Positions 34,681 to 42,981 of a stretch of DNA of 64,000 bases are shown one piece after another. Within the stretch, counting starts at the first letter, position 1. Every line of letters starts with the position of its first letter. The position numbers and the translations under genes were made by a program. Source of the DNA: Parasalinivibrio latis (GTDB lineage: Bacteria > Pseudomonadota > Gammaproteobacteria > Enterobacterales > Vibrionaceae); assembly GCF_036825535.1 (NCBI RefSeq), contig NZ_CP098813.1, forward strand, positions 1,488,001 to 1,552,000, in the 5' to 3' direction. Under the pieces are notes generated by a model. That model had not been told where the DNA came from and ran no database searches. It worked only from the letters and a program-made list of their open reading frames with translations.

Positions 34681-36069
34681 ATGACTGATTCACATGGACT
34701 GTTTGGTTTTTCGGCGTTGGTTGTGGATGACGAACCGGGCATGAGAGCCATCCTTAAAAAGGCTTTAGCAAAAAAAGTAACGCAGGTGGAAACCGCATCC
34801 ACCATTGAGGAGGCTGAAGCACTGCGTCAGCGGAACCAGTTTGATCTCCTCATTGTTGATATCAACTTACCCGGCCGTTCAGGAATAGACTGGCATGAGG
34901 CGTTTACCGACGAGAGGCGCAGTGACATTATATTCATGACGGGGTATGCAGACCTGGATACCGCCATTCAGGCTCTGCGCGCCGGAGCCTCCGACTTTAT
35001 CCTGAAGCCATTCAACCTTGAACAAATGCTGTCGTCTGTTCAGCGATGCCTGGACAAGCGAATGATGGAGCGGCGTAACCTGGCTCTCCAACACGATGTT
35101 TCCCGCTCCTTTCCTACCGATATCGTTGGTGACGCCCCAAAAACCCAGTCAATGAAAGAGATGATCTCCCGTCTTGCCCCGTCAAATGCGGCTGTGTTGG
35201 TAGAAGGGGAGTCAGGTACAGGCAAGGAATTGGTGGCTCGCGCACTTCACCAAATCAGCGGCCGGGCGGGACCTTTTGTCCCACTTAACTGTGGGGCAAT
35301 TGCCCCTGAATTGCTTGAAAGTGAACTCTTCGGGCATGTTGCGGGCGCATTCACAGGAGCAAGGAAAGCCAAGGATGGGCTATTCAGGGTGGCTGATACC
35401 GGGACGCTTTTTCTGGATGAGATTGGTGAAATGCCTCTTTCCATGCAGGCCTCATTACTGCGTTCCCTTGAACAAAAAGCGATTAGACCCGTCGGCTCTG
35501 AAAGGGAAGTCAGTGTAGATGTCCGTATCGTCGCGGCCACCAACAGAAACCTCAGTGATGAAGTGGACTCAGGCCGCTTTCGCAAAGACCTTTTTTACCG
35601 CTTGAATGTCCTGGCTGTTGAACTTCCCCCGCTCAGGGAACGAAAAGACGATCTTGCGCTCCTGTTACGTCATTTCACCGAAATGATTTCGCGGGATCTT
35701 GGCATGAAACCCGTTACATGGGGCGATGATGATATTCAGGCAATGCAATTTTATGAATGGCCGGGAAATATCCGGGAACTGAAGAATACCGTTGAAAGAG
35801 CCATACTTTTAGGGAAACCGGATCCTTCTCAATGGTTGGGAAATGCCGGGAACGAAGGTCGCGCAACCCACCTGTCAGCCGAAGAGTCAGGGATTGTCCC
35901 GGTAAAAAGAGGCTATCCGGAAGACTGGCCGCTTAAAGATGTCGAAAGGGCTCACATAGAAAAAGTGGTTGAACGATACAGCGGCAATAAATCTGCCGCG
36001 GCAAGAGATCTCGGTGTCGCGCGTAAGACACTGGAACGTAAGTTTAAAGAGTGGGCAGAACAGGAATAA
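34681..36069 (+). CDS. Sigma-54-dependent NtrC-type response regulator
   Basis: 462 residues: receiver domain (residues ~9-125, phosphoacceptor D60 in LIVDINLPG), AAA+ sigma-54 activation domain (~145-370, Walker A GESGTGKE, the sigma-54 contact motif GAFTGA, LFLDEIGEMPL) and a Fis-type HTH at the C-terminus (NKSAAARDLGVARKTLERKF). It drives transcription from -24/-12 promoters when phosphorylated. It is divergent to tupA and 9 bp upstream of its sensor kinase gene. Four sigma-54 promoters flank this region in front of tup, fdhD, DUF3305 and the poly-ferredoxin/fdh operon, so these are its likely targets. The signal is unknown. Confidence 0.95.
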   Translation: MTDSHGLFGFSALVVDDEPGMRAILKKALAKKVTQVETASTIEEAEALRQRNQFDLLIVDINLPGRSGIDWHEAFTDERRSDIIFMTGYADLDTAIQALRAGASDFILKPFNLEQMLSSVQRCLDKRMMERRNLALQHDVSRSFPTDIVGDAPKTQSMKEMISRLAPSNAAVLVEGESGTGKELVARALHQISGRAGPFVPLNCGAIAPELLESELFGHVAGAFTGARKAKDGLFRVADTGTLFLDEIGEMPLSMQASLLRSLEQKAIRPVGSEREVSVDVRIVAATNRNLSDEVDSGRFRKDLFYRLNVLAVELPPLRERKDDLALLLRHFTEMISRDLGMKPVTWGDDDIQAMQFYEWPGNIRELKNTVERAILLGKPDPSQWLGNAGNEGRATHLSAEESGIVPVKRGYPEDWPLKDVERAHIEKVVERYSGNKSAAARDLGVARKTLERKFKEWAEQE

Positions 36070-36078
36070 GCAAATTAA

Positions 36079-38112
36079 ATGAACATGGTCAGTAAGTGGC
36101 ACCACCGGTTCCGGACTATGGTGAGGTACAGGCTCTTGTCCCTGACCTCGGTTCCCATTCTTCTTACGCTTATGGGGCTCATTGCGCTGACACTTTACTG
36201 GACGCTGGCATACTCCTGGAAAAATGCGCTCTCGGAGGTACGCAGCGACCTGGCTGTTGCGCATAACAGTATGCAGGTTCTCCAGAGGGAACAGCGGTTG
36301 CAGCTTCACTCTATGGCCGAATCTTACCAATTCCAGACAGAGATTAAGGAATTCCCACAGAATGTCGCACAATGGGCAATGACCCGCGCACACAAGTTCG
36401 GTATGGATTTCCTGACCGTGTATCCTGCCAAAAGTATCAACTTACTCCCGCAAACACTTCGTTCCCCCTTGCTGGCTGGTAAAGAACAAACATTTTTCCA
36501 GGTAATGTCTGCGATTGAATTGGAAGCCCTTGAGCCAGAGTTACCCGCCCAGGCAGAGATCCCTCTTCTTAAAGAAAACGAACTGGAGAGCAGGGGGCTG
36601 ATCAGCCGGACAATACTTCCGCTGTTCGATGAACATGGGAACCTGGACTGGATAATTGACGGCGGTATTTTGCTAAACAACAGCACGGAGTTGGTCGACC
36701 GGATCCGGGATTTGGTATATCCCGCAGGTACCTTGCCGGAAGCGAGTGTCGGAACGGTAACGCTGTTTATGGATGATATCCGCGTCAGTACCAATGTCCC
36801 GCTGGACAGTGCAAACAAGTTTGGACGGGCAATAGGTACCCGGGTATCTGACGAAGTACGTATTAGCGTACTTAACCATGGTGAAGAGTGGGTTGATCGT
36901 GCGTATGTCTATGATGCCTGGTACATCTCCGCTTATATGCCGATCCGGGATTTTAATAATAAGGTTATCGGCATGCTTTACACCGGTTACCTTGAATGGC
37001 CATTTGTAATGCGCTACCTCACCAATATTATCGAGTTAGGTGTCGGTATTGCCATCGTATTGCTGCTTTCCGGGATGTTTGTATACCGTGGGGCAAGGGA
37101 CCTGTTCCACCCCATTGAACGAATCCACCGGGTAGTCAGGCTGGTCAGAATAGGGCGGGACGTAAGAATCGGGGATTTAGGGCTGGATGAGCGCCACGAA
37201 CTAGCAATACTGGCCAGACAGTTCGACACAATGCTTGACCAGTTGAAGCAGCAAAATGACGCTATCCGGCGCAATGCCCTGGAGCTTGAAGACAAGGTTC
37301 AGCAGCGTACATTCAGTCTGCACGAAAAAACAGAGCAACTGGAACACCACATTAAGCTCCTTGAGCAAACCCGTCACAAACTGCTGACTAATGAAAAACT
37401 GGCTGCACTTGGAGAGCTTACTGCGGGGATTGCCCATGAAATCAATAACCCGACAGCAGTGATACTCGGAAACATCGAGCTGATGCAGTCAGAGTTGGGT
37501 GAAGGGGCGGGGAATGTCCGGGAAGAGCTTGATACCATCATGGAGCAGATTGACCGTATCCGGAATATAACCCGGAGCCTGTTGCAGTACAGCCGTCAGG
37601 GCGGGGTACAGGACGAGATCACCTGGCAACATGTAAACCCGGTCGTTGAAGAAAGTGTCACCTTGGTTCGTTCCGGGACAAAAAAGCTCGACGTCGAAAT
37701 TATTACTGACCTTCAAGCCCGTTGCTGTGTGGAAATCAACCGCCACCAATTGTTGCAGGTTCTGGTAAACCTCCAAATGAATGGCGTTCATGCCATGAAT
37801 GATGAAGGACGGTTGGAAATTGATACCAAAGACTGGCTAGATGATGAGGGGCAACCAATAGGAGCCTGGATATCTATTCGGGACTTTGGCTGTGGAATTG
37901 CAAAGGAAAACCTGGACAAGATCTTTGATCCGTTTTTCACAACGCGCCGCTCAGGCACGGGACTTGGGTTGTCTGTTACCCAGGGAATCGTCAGCGGGTT
38001 GGGTGGGGACATAAAGGTAGATTCTGAGCCGGGAAAAGGAACGACATTTACCCTTTACCTGAGGGAAAAAGTCCCTCAGGAATTAAGGGATGCGATTGAA
38101 GTGTCGATGTGA
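36079..38112 (+). CDS. Membrane sensor histidine kinase, partner of the NtrC-type regulator
   Basis: 677 residues: a transmembrane helix (~20-48), a ~270-residue periplasmic Cache-like sensor (GTLPEASVGTVTLFMDDIRVSTN and NKVIGMLYTGYLEWP are typical of Cache folds), a second helix (~315-338), a HAMP-like segment and coiled coil (~340-440), the phosphoacceptor H453 in AHEINNPTAV, and an ATPase domain (RDFGCGIAKENL, GTGLGLSV). It phosphorylates the RR 9 bp upstream. The signal may be formate or a related ligand, or metal status; this is inferred. The stop is one base from the convergent HTH gene. Confidence 0.93.
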   Translation: MNMVSKWHHRFRTMVRYRLLSLTSVPILLTLMGLIALTLYWTLAYSWKNALSEVRSDLAVAHNSMQVLQREQRLQLHSMAESYQFQTEIKEFPQNVAQWAMTRAHKFGMDFLTVYPAKSINLLPQTLRSPLLAGKEQTFFQVMSAIELEALEPELPAQAEIPLLKENELESRGLISRTILPLFDEHGNLDWIIDGGILLNNSTELVDRIRDLVYPAGTLPEASVGTVTLFMDDIRVSTNVPLDSANKFGRAIGTRVSDEVRISVLNHGEEWVDRAYVYDAWYISAYMPIRDFNNKVIGMLYTGYLEWPFVMRYLTNIIELGVGIAIVLLLSGMFVYRGARDLFHPIERIHRVVRLVRIGRDVRIGDLGLDERHELAILARQFDTMLDQLKQQNDAIRRNALELEDKVQQRTFSLHEKTEQLEHHIKLLEQTRHKLLTNEKLAALGELTAGIAHEINNPTAVILGNIELMQSELGEGAGNVREELDTIMEQIDRIRNITRSLLQYSRQGGVQDEITWQHVNPVVEESVTLVRSGTKKLDVEIITDLQARCCVEINRHQLLQVLVNLQMNGVHAMNDEGRLEIDTKDWLDDEGQPIGAWISIRDFGCGIAKENLDKIFDPFFTTRRSGTGLGLSVTQGIVSGLGGDIKVDSEPGKGTTFTLYLREKVPQELRDAIEVSM

Positions 38113-38113
38113 T

Positions 38114-39013
38114 CTAATCGGCGCTCCAAACTTGCTTGGCGGTATTGTGGTAAAGATAACCGCCAAACTGGTTACCCATCGCCTGAATACCGTCATCTTG
38201 CAGCTGTTGCACCAACTGCTGCACCAATGTCCTGAAATAGATGTTTTTGGGGATGACGAGCTCAAAAGCTTCATTGGCAATAGGGTAAAACGCCAGGCCG
38301 AATTCCCCGGCGGCACTTTCGCTGCCAAATCCAATGTCAACTTCCCCTCGGGCGACGGCTGAAGCCAATTCGCGCTCGCTTTGGCAGGTGAGGGTTGTGT
38401 TGAGCATATCTGCAGTCAGGCCATTGCGAAACAGCCACTCTTCCATCGCCCTGGCACTGCCTGCACCGGTTTGGCGTGAAGCCCAGCGTACGCGGGTGTC
38501 AACGAAATGGTGGGTTTCAGAAAGCTGGTCAGCGAGCTCCTTTTTCATAATCAGGCCCTGCATGCGCTCGAAAGCATGCAGCAGAACCCAGTTCCTGTGC
38601 CCGGTATATTGTTGCAGCAGTGCAGGGTGCCGGAGTTTGGCTTCTTCTGCGTTTCCCCAGTGTATTGCGCAGATGTCTACGTGGCCTTTTTCGAGCATTG
38701 ACAGGCCCTGTTTTGTGCCTGTCGCGGTATAGCCTACTAACGCAGCACTGCCAAGTTTGGCGGCCATGTTGCTCACGATATGCTGGAGTAAGGGGTCGTC
38801 TGAACCAGCTATCAGGAGTCGGTCATTAAACACACCATTGTGGCTGGATTCAAGCAACCAGCGATCAAGCAAAGACTTTGGAAACAGCCACTTCCCGGTA
38901 ACTTTGGTTGCGGGTAGTACACCGTCATTGGCAAGGGTATAGACCTTTTTTTCATTGAGGTCCAGGTACTCAGCAACCTGACGGGCGTTCATGAACTCAG
39001 GGAAGTTACTCAT
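38114..39013 (-). CDS. HTH (excisionase-type) regulator with substrate-binding-like domain
   Basis: 299 residues. The N-terminal 55 carry an excisionase/MerR-like HTH (MNARQVAEYLDLNEKKVYTLANDGVLPATKVTGKWLFP). The rest is a periplasmic-binding-protein-like domain (PF12727 type), related to ModA/TupA folds (SRQTGAGSARAMEEWLF, ARGEVDIGFGSESAAGEFG), but without signal peptide, so it is a cytoplasmic sensor. It is fused to the fdhD operon by an 8-bp overlap. The TupA-related domain suggests it senses molybdate or tungstate and tunes cofactor supply; this is an inference. Family firm, ligand not. Confidence 0.85.
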   Translation of the reverse strand: MSNFPEFMNARQVAEYLDLNEKKVYTLANDGVLPATKVTGKWLFPKSLLDRWLLESSHNGVFNDRLLIAGSDDPLLQHIVSNMAAKLGSAALVGYTATGTKQGLSMLEKGHVDICAIHWGNAEEAKLRHPALLQQYTGHRNWVLLHAFERMQGLIMKKELADQLSETHHFVDTRVRWASRQTGAGSARAMEEWLFRNGLTADMLNTTLTCQSERELASAVARGEVDIGFGSESAAGEFGLAFYPIANEAFELVIPKNIYFRTLVQQLVQQLQDDGIQAMGNQFGGYLYHNTAKQVWSAD

Positions 39014-39848
39014 TGTTGTTTTCCTGGCTTCCCTTTACGTCAAATACCATATTTTCTGCACCGCTGAAGAGTTGGAATCGGTGGCCTTTGGCTCGAGCAA
39101 TCATGGTAATCCCCAGTTGTTTTGCCAGGTCATAACCCATTTGGGTAACTCCAGAGCGTGACAGCAACACGGGAATTCCCATCTGTGCAACTTTAATGAC
39201 CATTTCGGAGGTGAGGCGCCCGGTGGTGTAGAAAATTTTATCTTCACCGGTTTGTCCTTTGAGCCACATCTCCCCGGCAAGCGTATCTACTGCATTGTGA
39301 CGGCCCACATCTTCGACGAAGGAGAGTATTTCTGTGCCCTGACACACAGCACATCCATGAACGGCGCCTGCCGCACGGTATGTGTCGTTGTGGTGTGTCA
39401 GTGCTTCGAGCAGGCCGTAAAGTGTCGATTGTTTAATTGTGGGTTGGGGGAGCACCAGGTTCTCCAGTTTCTTCATCACGTTGCCATACATGGTTCCCTG
39501 GCCACAGCCTGAGGTGACGGTCTTCTGGGAGAGAGTTTTGTCAATATCTTCATGTTGTTCTTTAGTAATGACGGCCGCTGATTCGGTATCCCAATCAATA
39601 ATGACGGATTCAAGGGCATCCACCTGCTCAATGAAGCCCTGATTTTTCAGGTAGCCAAGCACAAGCATGTCTGCCCGGGCTCCCAACGTCATCAGCGTCA
39701 CAATTTCCTTCCAGTTCAGGTAAACCGTTAATGGCCGCTCACAGGCAATCTGTTTTGTCATTGGTTCACCGTATTCGTCGTATACAGTGACATCAATAGT
39801 CTGTTCCACACCCTCGCGGGTAAGGATGATTTTCGGCTGCTGCGTCAT
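39006..39848 (-). CDS. fdhD: Formate dehydrogenase accessory sulfurtransferase FdhD
   Basis: 280 residues. Conserved blocks: SGCGQGTMYGN, a mobile loop with two Cys (AVHGCAVCQG) and SFVEDVGRHNAVDTLAG. FdhD transfers sulfur from IscS to the bis-MGD cofactor of formate dehydrogenase, which is essential for activity. The frame is open to GTG 39884, but the sigma-54 promoter at 39887-39902 sets the transcription start near 39876, so GTG 39884 is not in the mRNA; ATG 39863 or ATG 39848 are the real options and I take 39848, with low certainty. Divergent to the DUF3305 operon, overlapping the HTH gene by 8 bp. Confidence 0.93.
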   Translation of the reverse strand: MTQQPKIILTREGVEQTIDVTVYDEYGEPMTKQIACERPLTVYLNWKEIVTLMTLGARADMLVLGYLKNQGFIEQVDALESVIIDWDTESAAVITKEQHEDIDKTLSQKTVTSGCGQGTMYGNVMKKLENLVLPQPTIKQSTLYGLLEALTHHNDTYRAAGAVHGCAVCQGTEILSFVEDVGRHNAVDTLAGEMWLKGQTGEDKIFYTTGRLTSEMVIKVAQMGIPVLLSRSGVTQMGYDLAKQLGITMIARAKGHRFQLFSGAENMVFDVKGSQENNNE

Positions 39849-39886
39849 TAGCTTAAGTTCCATCTCACGAAATTTATAAAGCACAA

Positions 39887-39902
39887 AGCAAAACCCGTTC
39901 CA
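39887..39902 (-). promoter_or_regulatory. Sigma-54 promoter of fdhD
   Basis: The minus strand reads TGGAACGGGTTTTGCT, which keeps the invariant GG and GC with correct spacing (TGG-N10-GC) and CG/TTGCT context. The start of transcription would be near 39876. Confidence 0.8.
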
Positions 39903-39913
39903 TTGTAATCTGA

Positions 39914-39929
39914 TGGTATGGGTCTTGCT
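39914..39929 (+). promoter_or_regulatory. Sigma-54 promoter of the DUF3305-DUF3306 operon
   Basis: TGGTATGGGTCTTGCT has the invariant GG and GC 10 bp apart and the TTGCT at -12. It stands 12 bp from the divergent fdhD promoter. Transcription would begin near 39940, 58 bp before GTG 39998. Confidence 0.8.
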
Positions 39930-39948
39930 TTTCTATACTGAAATCAGC

Positions 39949-39966
39949 TCGCGAAGGAATTCGCGA
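39949..39966. promoter_or_regulatory. Perfect dyad TCGCGAA-N4-TTCGCGA
   Basis: Two exact 7-bp arms, 4 bp apart. It lies about 70-90 bp upstream of the fdhD start of transcription and in the leader of the DUF3305 mRNA, so it could be an activator/repressor operator or an RNA hairpin. No bound protein can be named. Confidence 0.5.
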
Positions 39967-39997
39967 TTCGCTTATCAGTGTGGAAAAGGAGCCACCC

Positions 39998-40453
39998 GTG
40001 ACCGCCACGATAAAAGATCAATCCCTATGGCCTCTGCATTTTAATCTGGTCGCTGCACCCATGCAGATGGGGCGTTGGGAAACCAAAAGCTGGAGCATAG
40101 AAGATATCTGCCTTGCTAGAGAAGAAGGCGACTGTCCCCATGCCGAATTTTCTCTTCCCCTGAAGCTCTTCAAAGACGAGCGTACTGACTACCGTTTTAA
40201 CCTTAGCTCCCATGACCCCCGGCTGTTCTTCATTTTTGAAAAGGATGACTACGACGAACTGCAGCCATTTAGAGTGACGCCGTCACAAACTGTTGCAGCC
40301 AGTTTTATGGATGGTGACTACGTCGTGATGTCTGAGCCACTTCCCTTGCCTGTACAGGCCTGGATGGAAGCTTTTATGGGCCGTCATGGAGAGCTGCTGG
40401 ACCCCGGTAAAAAGAAAAAGCGCAAAGGCGCAGGGAGGGCAAGTGGCAACTGA
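39998..40453 (+). CDS. DUF3305 protein of the formate dehydrogenase locus
   Basis: 151 residues, soluble, family known almost only from formate dehydrogenase loci of proteobacteria. Recognised by GRWETKSW, SLPLKLFKDERTDYRFNLSSHDPRLFFIFE and a lysine-rich tail (GKKKKRKGAG). GTG 39998 has AAGGAG 6 bp upstream; the GTG at 39980 lies before that site and is rejected. It overlaps the next gene by 11 bp. Function not established; it is thought of as an assembly or accessory factor by context. Confidence 0.85.
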   Translation: MTATIKDQSLWPLHFNLVAAPMQMGRWETKSWSIEDICLAREEGDCPHAEFSLPLKLFKDERTDYRFNLSSHDPRLFFIFEKDDYDELQPFRVTPSQTVAASFMDGDYVVMSEPLPLPVQAWMEAFMGRHGELLDPGKKKKRKGAGRASGN

Positions 40454-41144
40454 TTCATTTCTCAGGCGGTGGTCTGACAGGAAGCTGGCGAATGAAGAGC
40501 TGGAAATTGAAGATGCCTTAGAACAGCCCAAGGACAACGAGTCCACCGAAGAGGCGACGGTTGCCTCTGAGACCCAAAATACTTCCATTGAGGAAAGTGA
40601 GGTCCGCGAGGCAGGCGTCGGTACTGGTACAGCCGAAGAGGGTTCAGGTGATGTTGAAGTTGCAGAGCTTTCGTTGGATGACGTTGAGAACCTCAAATCA
40701 GACGAATCGGTCTCTGCGTTTCTGGCAGCGGGTGTTTCTTCCCAAGTTAAGAAAGCGGCGCTAAGGAAAATTTTCTTCAGTGATGCCTATAACGAGGTCG
40801 ATGGGCTTCTTGATTATGACCAGGACTTTTCCAGTACACCGGACCTGGCTGCAGACGCTGCCAACGGGCTTCGAAAGTGGGTGAAGGAACAGTTTGAGGA
40901 AGATGACAAGGATGTTCCGGCAGCCACCGAAGCTGAATCTGCACGTAAGTCTACTCCGGATCCGGAAGAGGAAATAGATGCAGAGCAGGAGAATACGGTT
41001 TCCGAGTTGGATCAGGAGGATAACAGCGAATACACAGAAATTGAGACAAAAAGTACCCACGGTCAAGATAAGGACAATTTGTCTTACAGCGAGGGACAAA
41101 ATGTCCCGATTCAGGAAGAGACGAAGAATTCCGACGGATTCTAG
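40443..41144 (+). CDS. DUF3306 protein, acidic, of the formate dehydrogenase locus
   Basis: 233 residues. The conserved N-terminal FLRRWSDRK and central LKKxALRKIFFSDAYNEVDGLLDYDQDF-like region (SQVKKAALRKIFFS, then DGLLDYDQDFSS) define DUF3306; the rest is very acidic and of low complexity, so probably disordered. GTG 40443 follows GGGAGGG and overlaps DUF3305 by 11 bp. The two always travel together with fdh genes. Cytoplasmic, function unknown. Its 3' end contains two dyads that may serve the next promoter. Confidence 0.85.
   Translation: MATDSFLRRWSDRKLANEELEIEDALEQPKDNESTEEATVASETQNTSIEESEVREAGVGTGTAEEGSGDVEVAELSLDDVENLKSDESVSAFLAAGVSSQVKKAALRKIFFSDAYNEVDGLLDYDQDFSSTPDLAADAANGLRKWVKEQFEEDDKDVPAATEAESARKSTPDPEEEIDAEQENTVSELDQEDNSEYTEIETKSTHGQDKDNLSYSEGQNVPIQEETKNSDGF
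41073..41107. promoter_or_regulatory. Pair of GACA-N3-TGTC dyads, candidate enhancer of the fdh sigma-54 promoter
   Basis: GACAATTTGTC (41073-41083) and GGGACAAAATGTCCC (41093-41107) share the core GACA-N3-TGTC, with centres 22 bp apart, about two helical turns. They lie 70-104 bp upstream of the -24/-12 element at 41177, where NtrC-type activators bind, inside the end of the DUF3306 gene. Confidence 0.5.
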
Positions 41145-41176
41145 CTCCCTTTAGGTCATTTTTTTCCTTTCAAAGC

Positions 41177-41192
41177 TGGTTCGTGACTTGCT
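41177..41192 (+). promoter_or_regulatory. Sigma-54 promoter of the poly-ferredoxin/fdh operon
   Basis: TGGTTCGTGACTTGCT keeps the GG/GC elements at 10-bp spacing with CG and TTGCT context. It lies in the 162-bp space between DUF3306 and the Fe-S gene, so transcription would start near 41203. Confidence 0.8.
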
Positions 41193-41306
41193 CTTAAATT
41201 AAAGGATTGCGGTGCAGCCATCCGACAGTGACGTTGGATGAATTTGATGCAACCCCACTTTCAGAGCTTTCAGTGTGGTGAACCGGCACCGACAAACAGG
41301 ATTCCT

Positions 41307-42971
41307 ATGTCCACAAATATAATGAATACAACGATAAATAATACGCTGGAACAATGTACCACCCCAAACGGCCAGGCCAGATTGCAGGCATTACAGGGAA
41401 CTGTAGAGCTCGGTAACTTGATCCCGCCAACCGTCAGCTACGAAAGTAGGGGGGATTTGTTGGTCATTGGACCGTTTGAGCAAACCAAAAGCATTGCAGA
41501 AGCCATCCACAACCTCAATTCGATCACTCTGCTTGTCACCGACGGCGAGAAGGGCGATTCGTTACTTCCGATTTATCATGCCAACGACATCACCGTTTCT
41601 GGCTTTATGGGCGCGTTTGAAGTCCGTGTAAAGCGAGGCTTGGTTGGTGAAAACTTGGCTCTGGCGACAATTGGACGAGAGACCTTTGACCTCATTCTCG
41701 ACGTGACAGTAGAAGGCGTCCATGAAGCTGCCGTCCCACCTCCCGGATACTTTGCTTTGGGACGAGGCCTTTGTACTGAAGAGGAAGTGCTTGAAACCCT
41801 GCCTGAAATGAAAGGTATTTTTGACAAGCCGAAATATTTTCGTCTGGACACAGATATCTGTGCCCATTCATCACGGGGTGTCGAAGGTTGTACCCGTTGC
41901 TTGGAGGCCTGTCCTGCAGAGGCCCTGAGTGTTGTCGACCAGAAAGTAACCATTAACCCTTATCTTTGCCAAGGGGTAGGGACTTGCGCTACCTCGTGTC
42001 CAACTGGTGCGATCAGTTATGCGTTACCCGATGCAGACAATACCCAGCATTTTGTTTACTCACTGCTTAATAACTACCAAAAAGCCGGAGGCAAAGAGCC
42101 GGTTATTCTTTTCTATGCTCCACGTTTTGAAGATTTGGTCGCCCGGCAACTGCAAAACCAACCGGGTAACATTATCCCGGTTCAATTGGAAGAACTGGGC
42201 AGTGTTGGTATAGAAACTTGGTTCTCGGCACTTGTTTATGGCGCACACCAGGTTGTTCTTGCTGGTATCGAACATATCCCGGAAAAAATAGTGCGAGTGT
42301 TGGAGGGAGAACTGGCTGTCGCCCACACATTCCTGAATGAACTTGGCTTTGATTCAGACCGTATTGCTTTTGTTGATATCGCTCAGCCGCTTTCTGGTTC
42401 CCGTTTCGATTCTCCACTTTTCAGCCATACCGACAAACTTGATGGAGACAAGCGAGAAAAGCTCGCGTCCTCGCTCGATTTGTTGTGGCAAGCATCTGCG
42501 GTCAAGCCCTCAGTGTCAGAGTTGCCTGACGGTTCGCCTTATGGATTCATCCATGTCGATGAGTCAGGTTGTACCTCTTGTATGGGGTGCGTTGCTGTAT
42601 GCCCAACGTCTGCTATCCAGGACATCGGAGATTCACCGGGTTTTACATTCAGTGAACAGTCTTGTGTCCAATGTGGCCTTTGTGAGCAGTCATGCCCTGA
42701 GAACGTTATTACGCTGGAACCACGCTATAACTGGGATGCCGAATCTCGCCGGGCCAGGAATGTTGTGGTGGAAGAAAAAGCAGCCCATTGCATTTCATGC
42801 GGTAAGCCGTTTGCACCGGCTTCCATGGTGAACATGCTCATCGAAAAACTCCAAAGTCACAGCCACTACCAGGACGATGCTATTCGCCGCCTTTCTATGT
42901 GTGAAGACTGCCGCGTACGCGACATTTTTACCGATTTGGCGGAAAACCCTGGTAAGCAAATTAATTTATAG
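41307..42971 (+). CDS. 4Fe-4S poly-ferredoxin of the formate dehydrogenase locus
   Basis: 554 residues, without signal peptide, so cytoplasmic. Two pairs of 4Fe-4S motifs: CTRCLEACP/CQGVGTCATSCP around residues 190-230 and CTSCMGCVAVCP/CVQCGLCEQSCP around 425-470, then C-terminal CISCG and CEDC pairs (~495 and 535) that may bind a further metal. It probably carries electrons or clusters during formate dehydrogenase assembly or links it to a cytoplasmic acceptor. The frame opens at ATG 41238, but ATG 41307 has AGGA 5 bp upstream, so I take it. First gene of the main fdh operon, 10 bp before the chaperone gene. Confidence 0.85.
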   Translation: MSTNIMNTTINNTLEQCTTPNGQARLQALQGTVELGNLIPPTVSYESRGDLLVIGPFEQTKSIAEAIHNLNSITLLVTDGEKGDSLLPIYHANDITVSGFMGAFEVRVKRGLVGENLALATIGRETFDLILDVTVEGVHEAAVPPPGYFALGRGLCTEEEVLETLPEMKGIFDKPKYFRLDTDICAHSSRGVEGCTRCLEACPAEALSVVDQKVTINPYLCQGVGTCATSCPTGAISYALPDADNTQHFVYSLLNNYQKAGGKEPVILFYAPRFEDLVARQLQNQPGNIIPVQLEELGSVGIETWFSALVYGAHQVVLAGIEHIPEKIVRVLEGELAVAHTFLNELGFDSDRIAFVDIAQPLSGSRFDSPLFSHTDKLDGDKREKLASSLDLLWQASAVKPSVSELPDGSPYGFIHVDESGCTSCMGCVAVCPTSAIQDIGDSPGFTFSEQSCVQCGLCEQSCPENVITLEPRYNWDAESRRARNVVVEEKAAHCISCGKPFAPASMVNMLIEKLQSHSHYQDDAIRRLSMCEDCRVRDIFTDLAENPGKQINL

Positions 42972-42981
42972 GAGGCGGACG

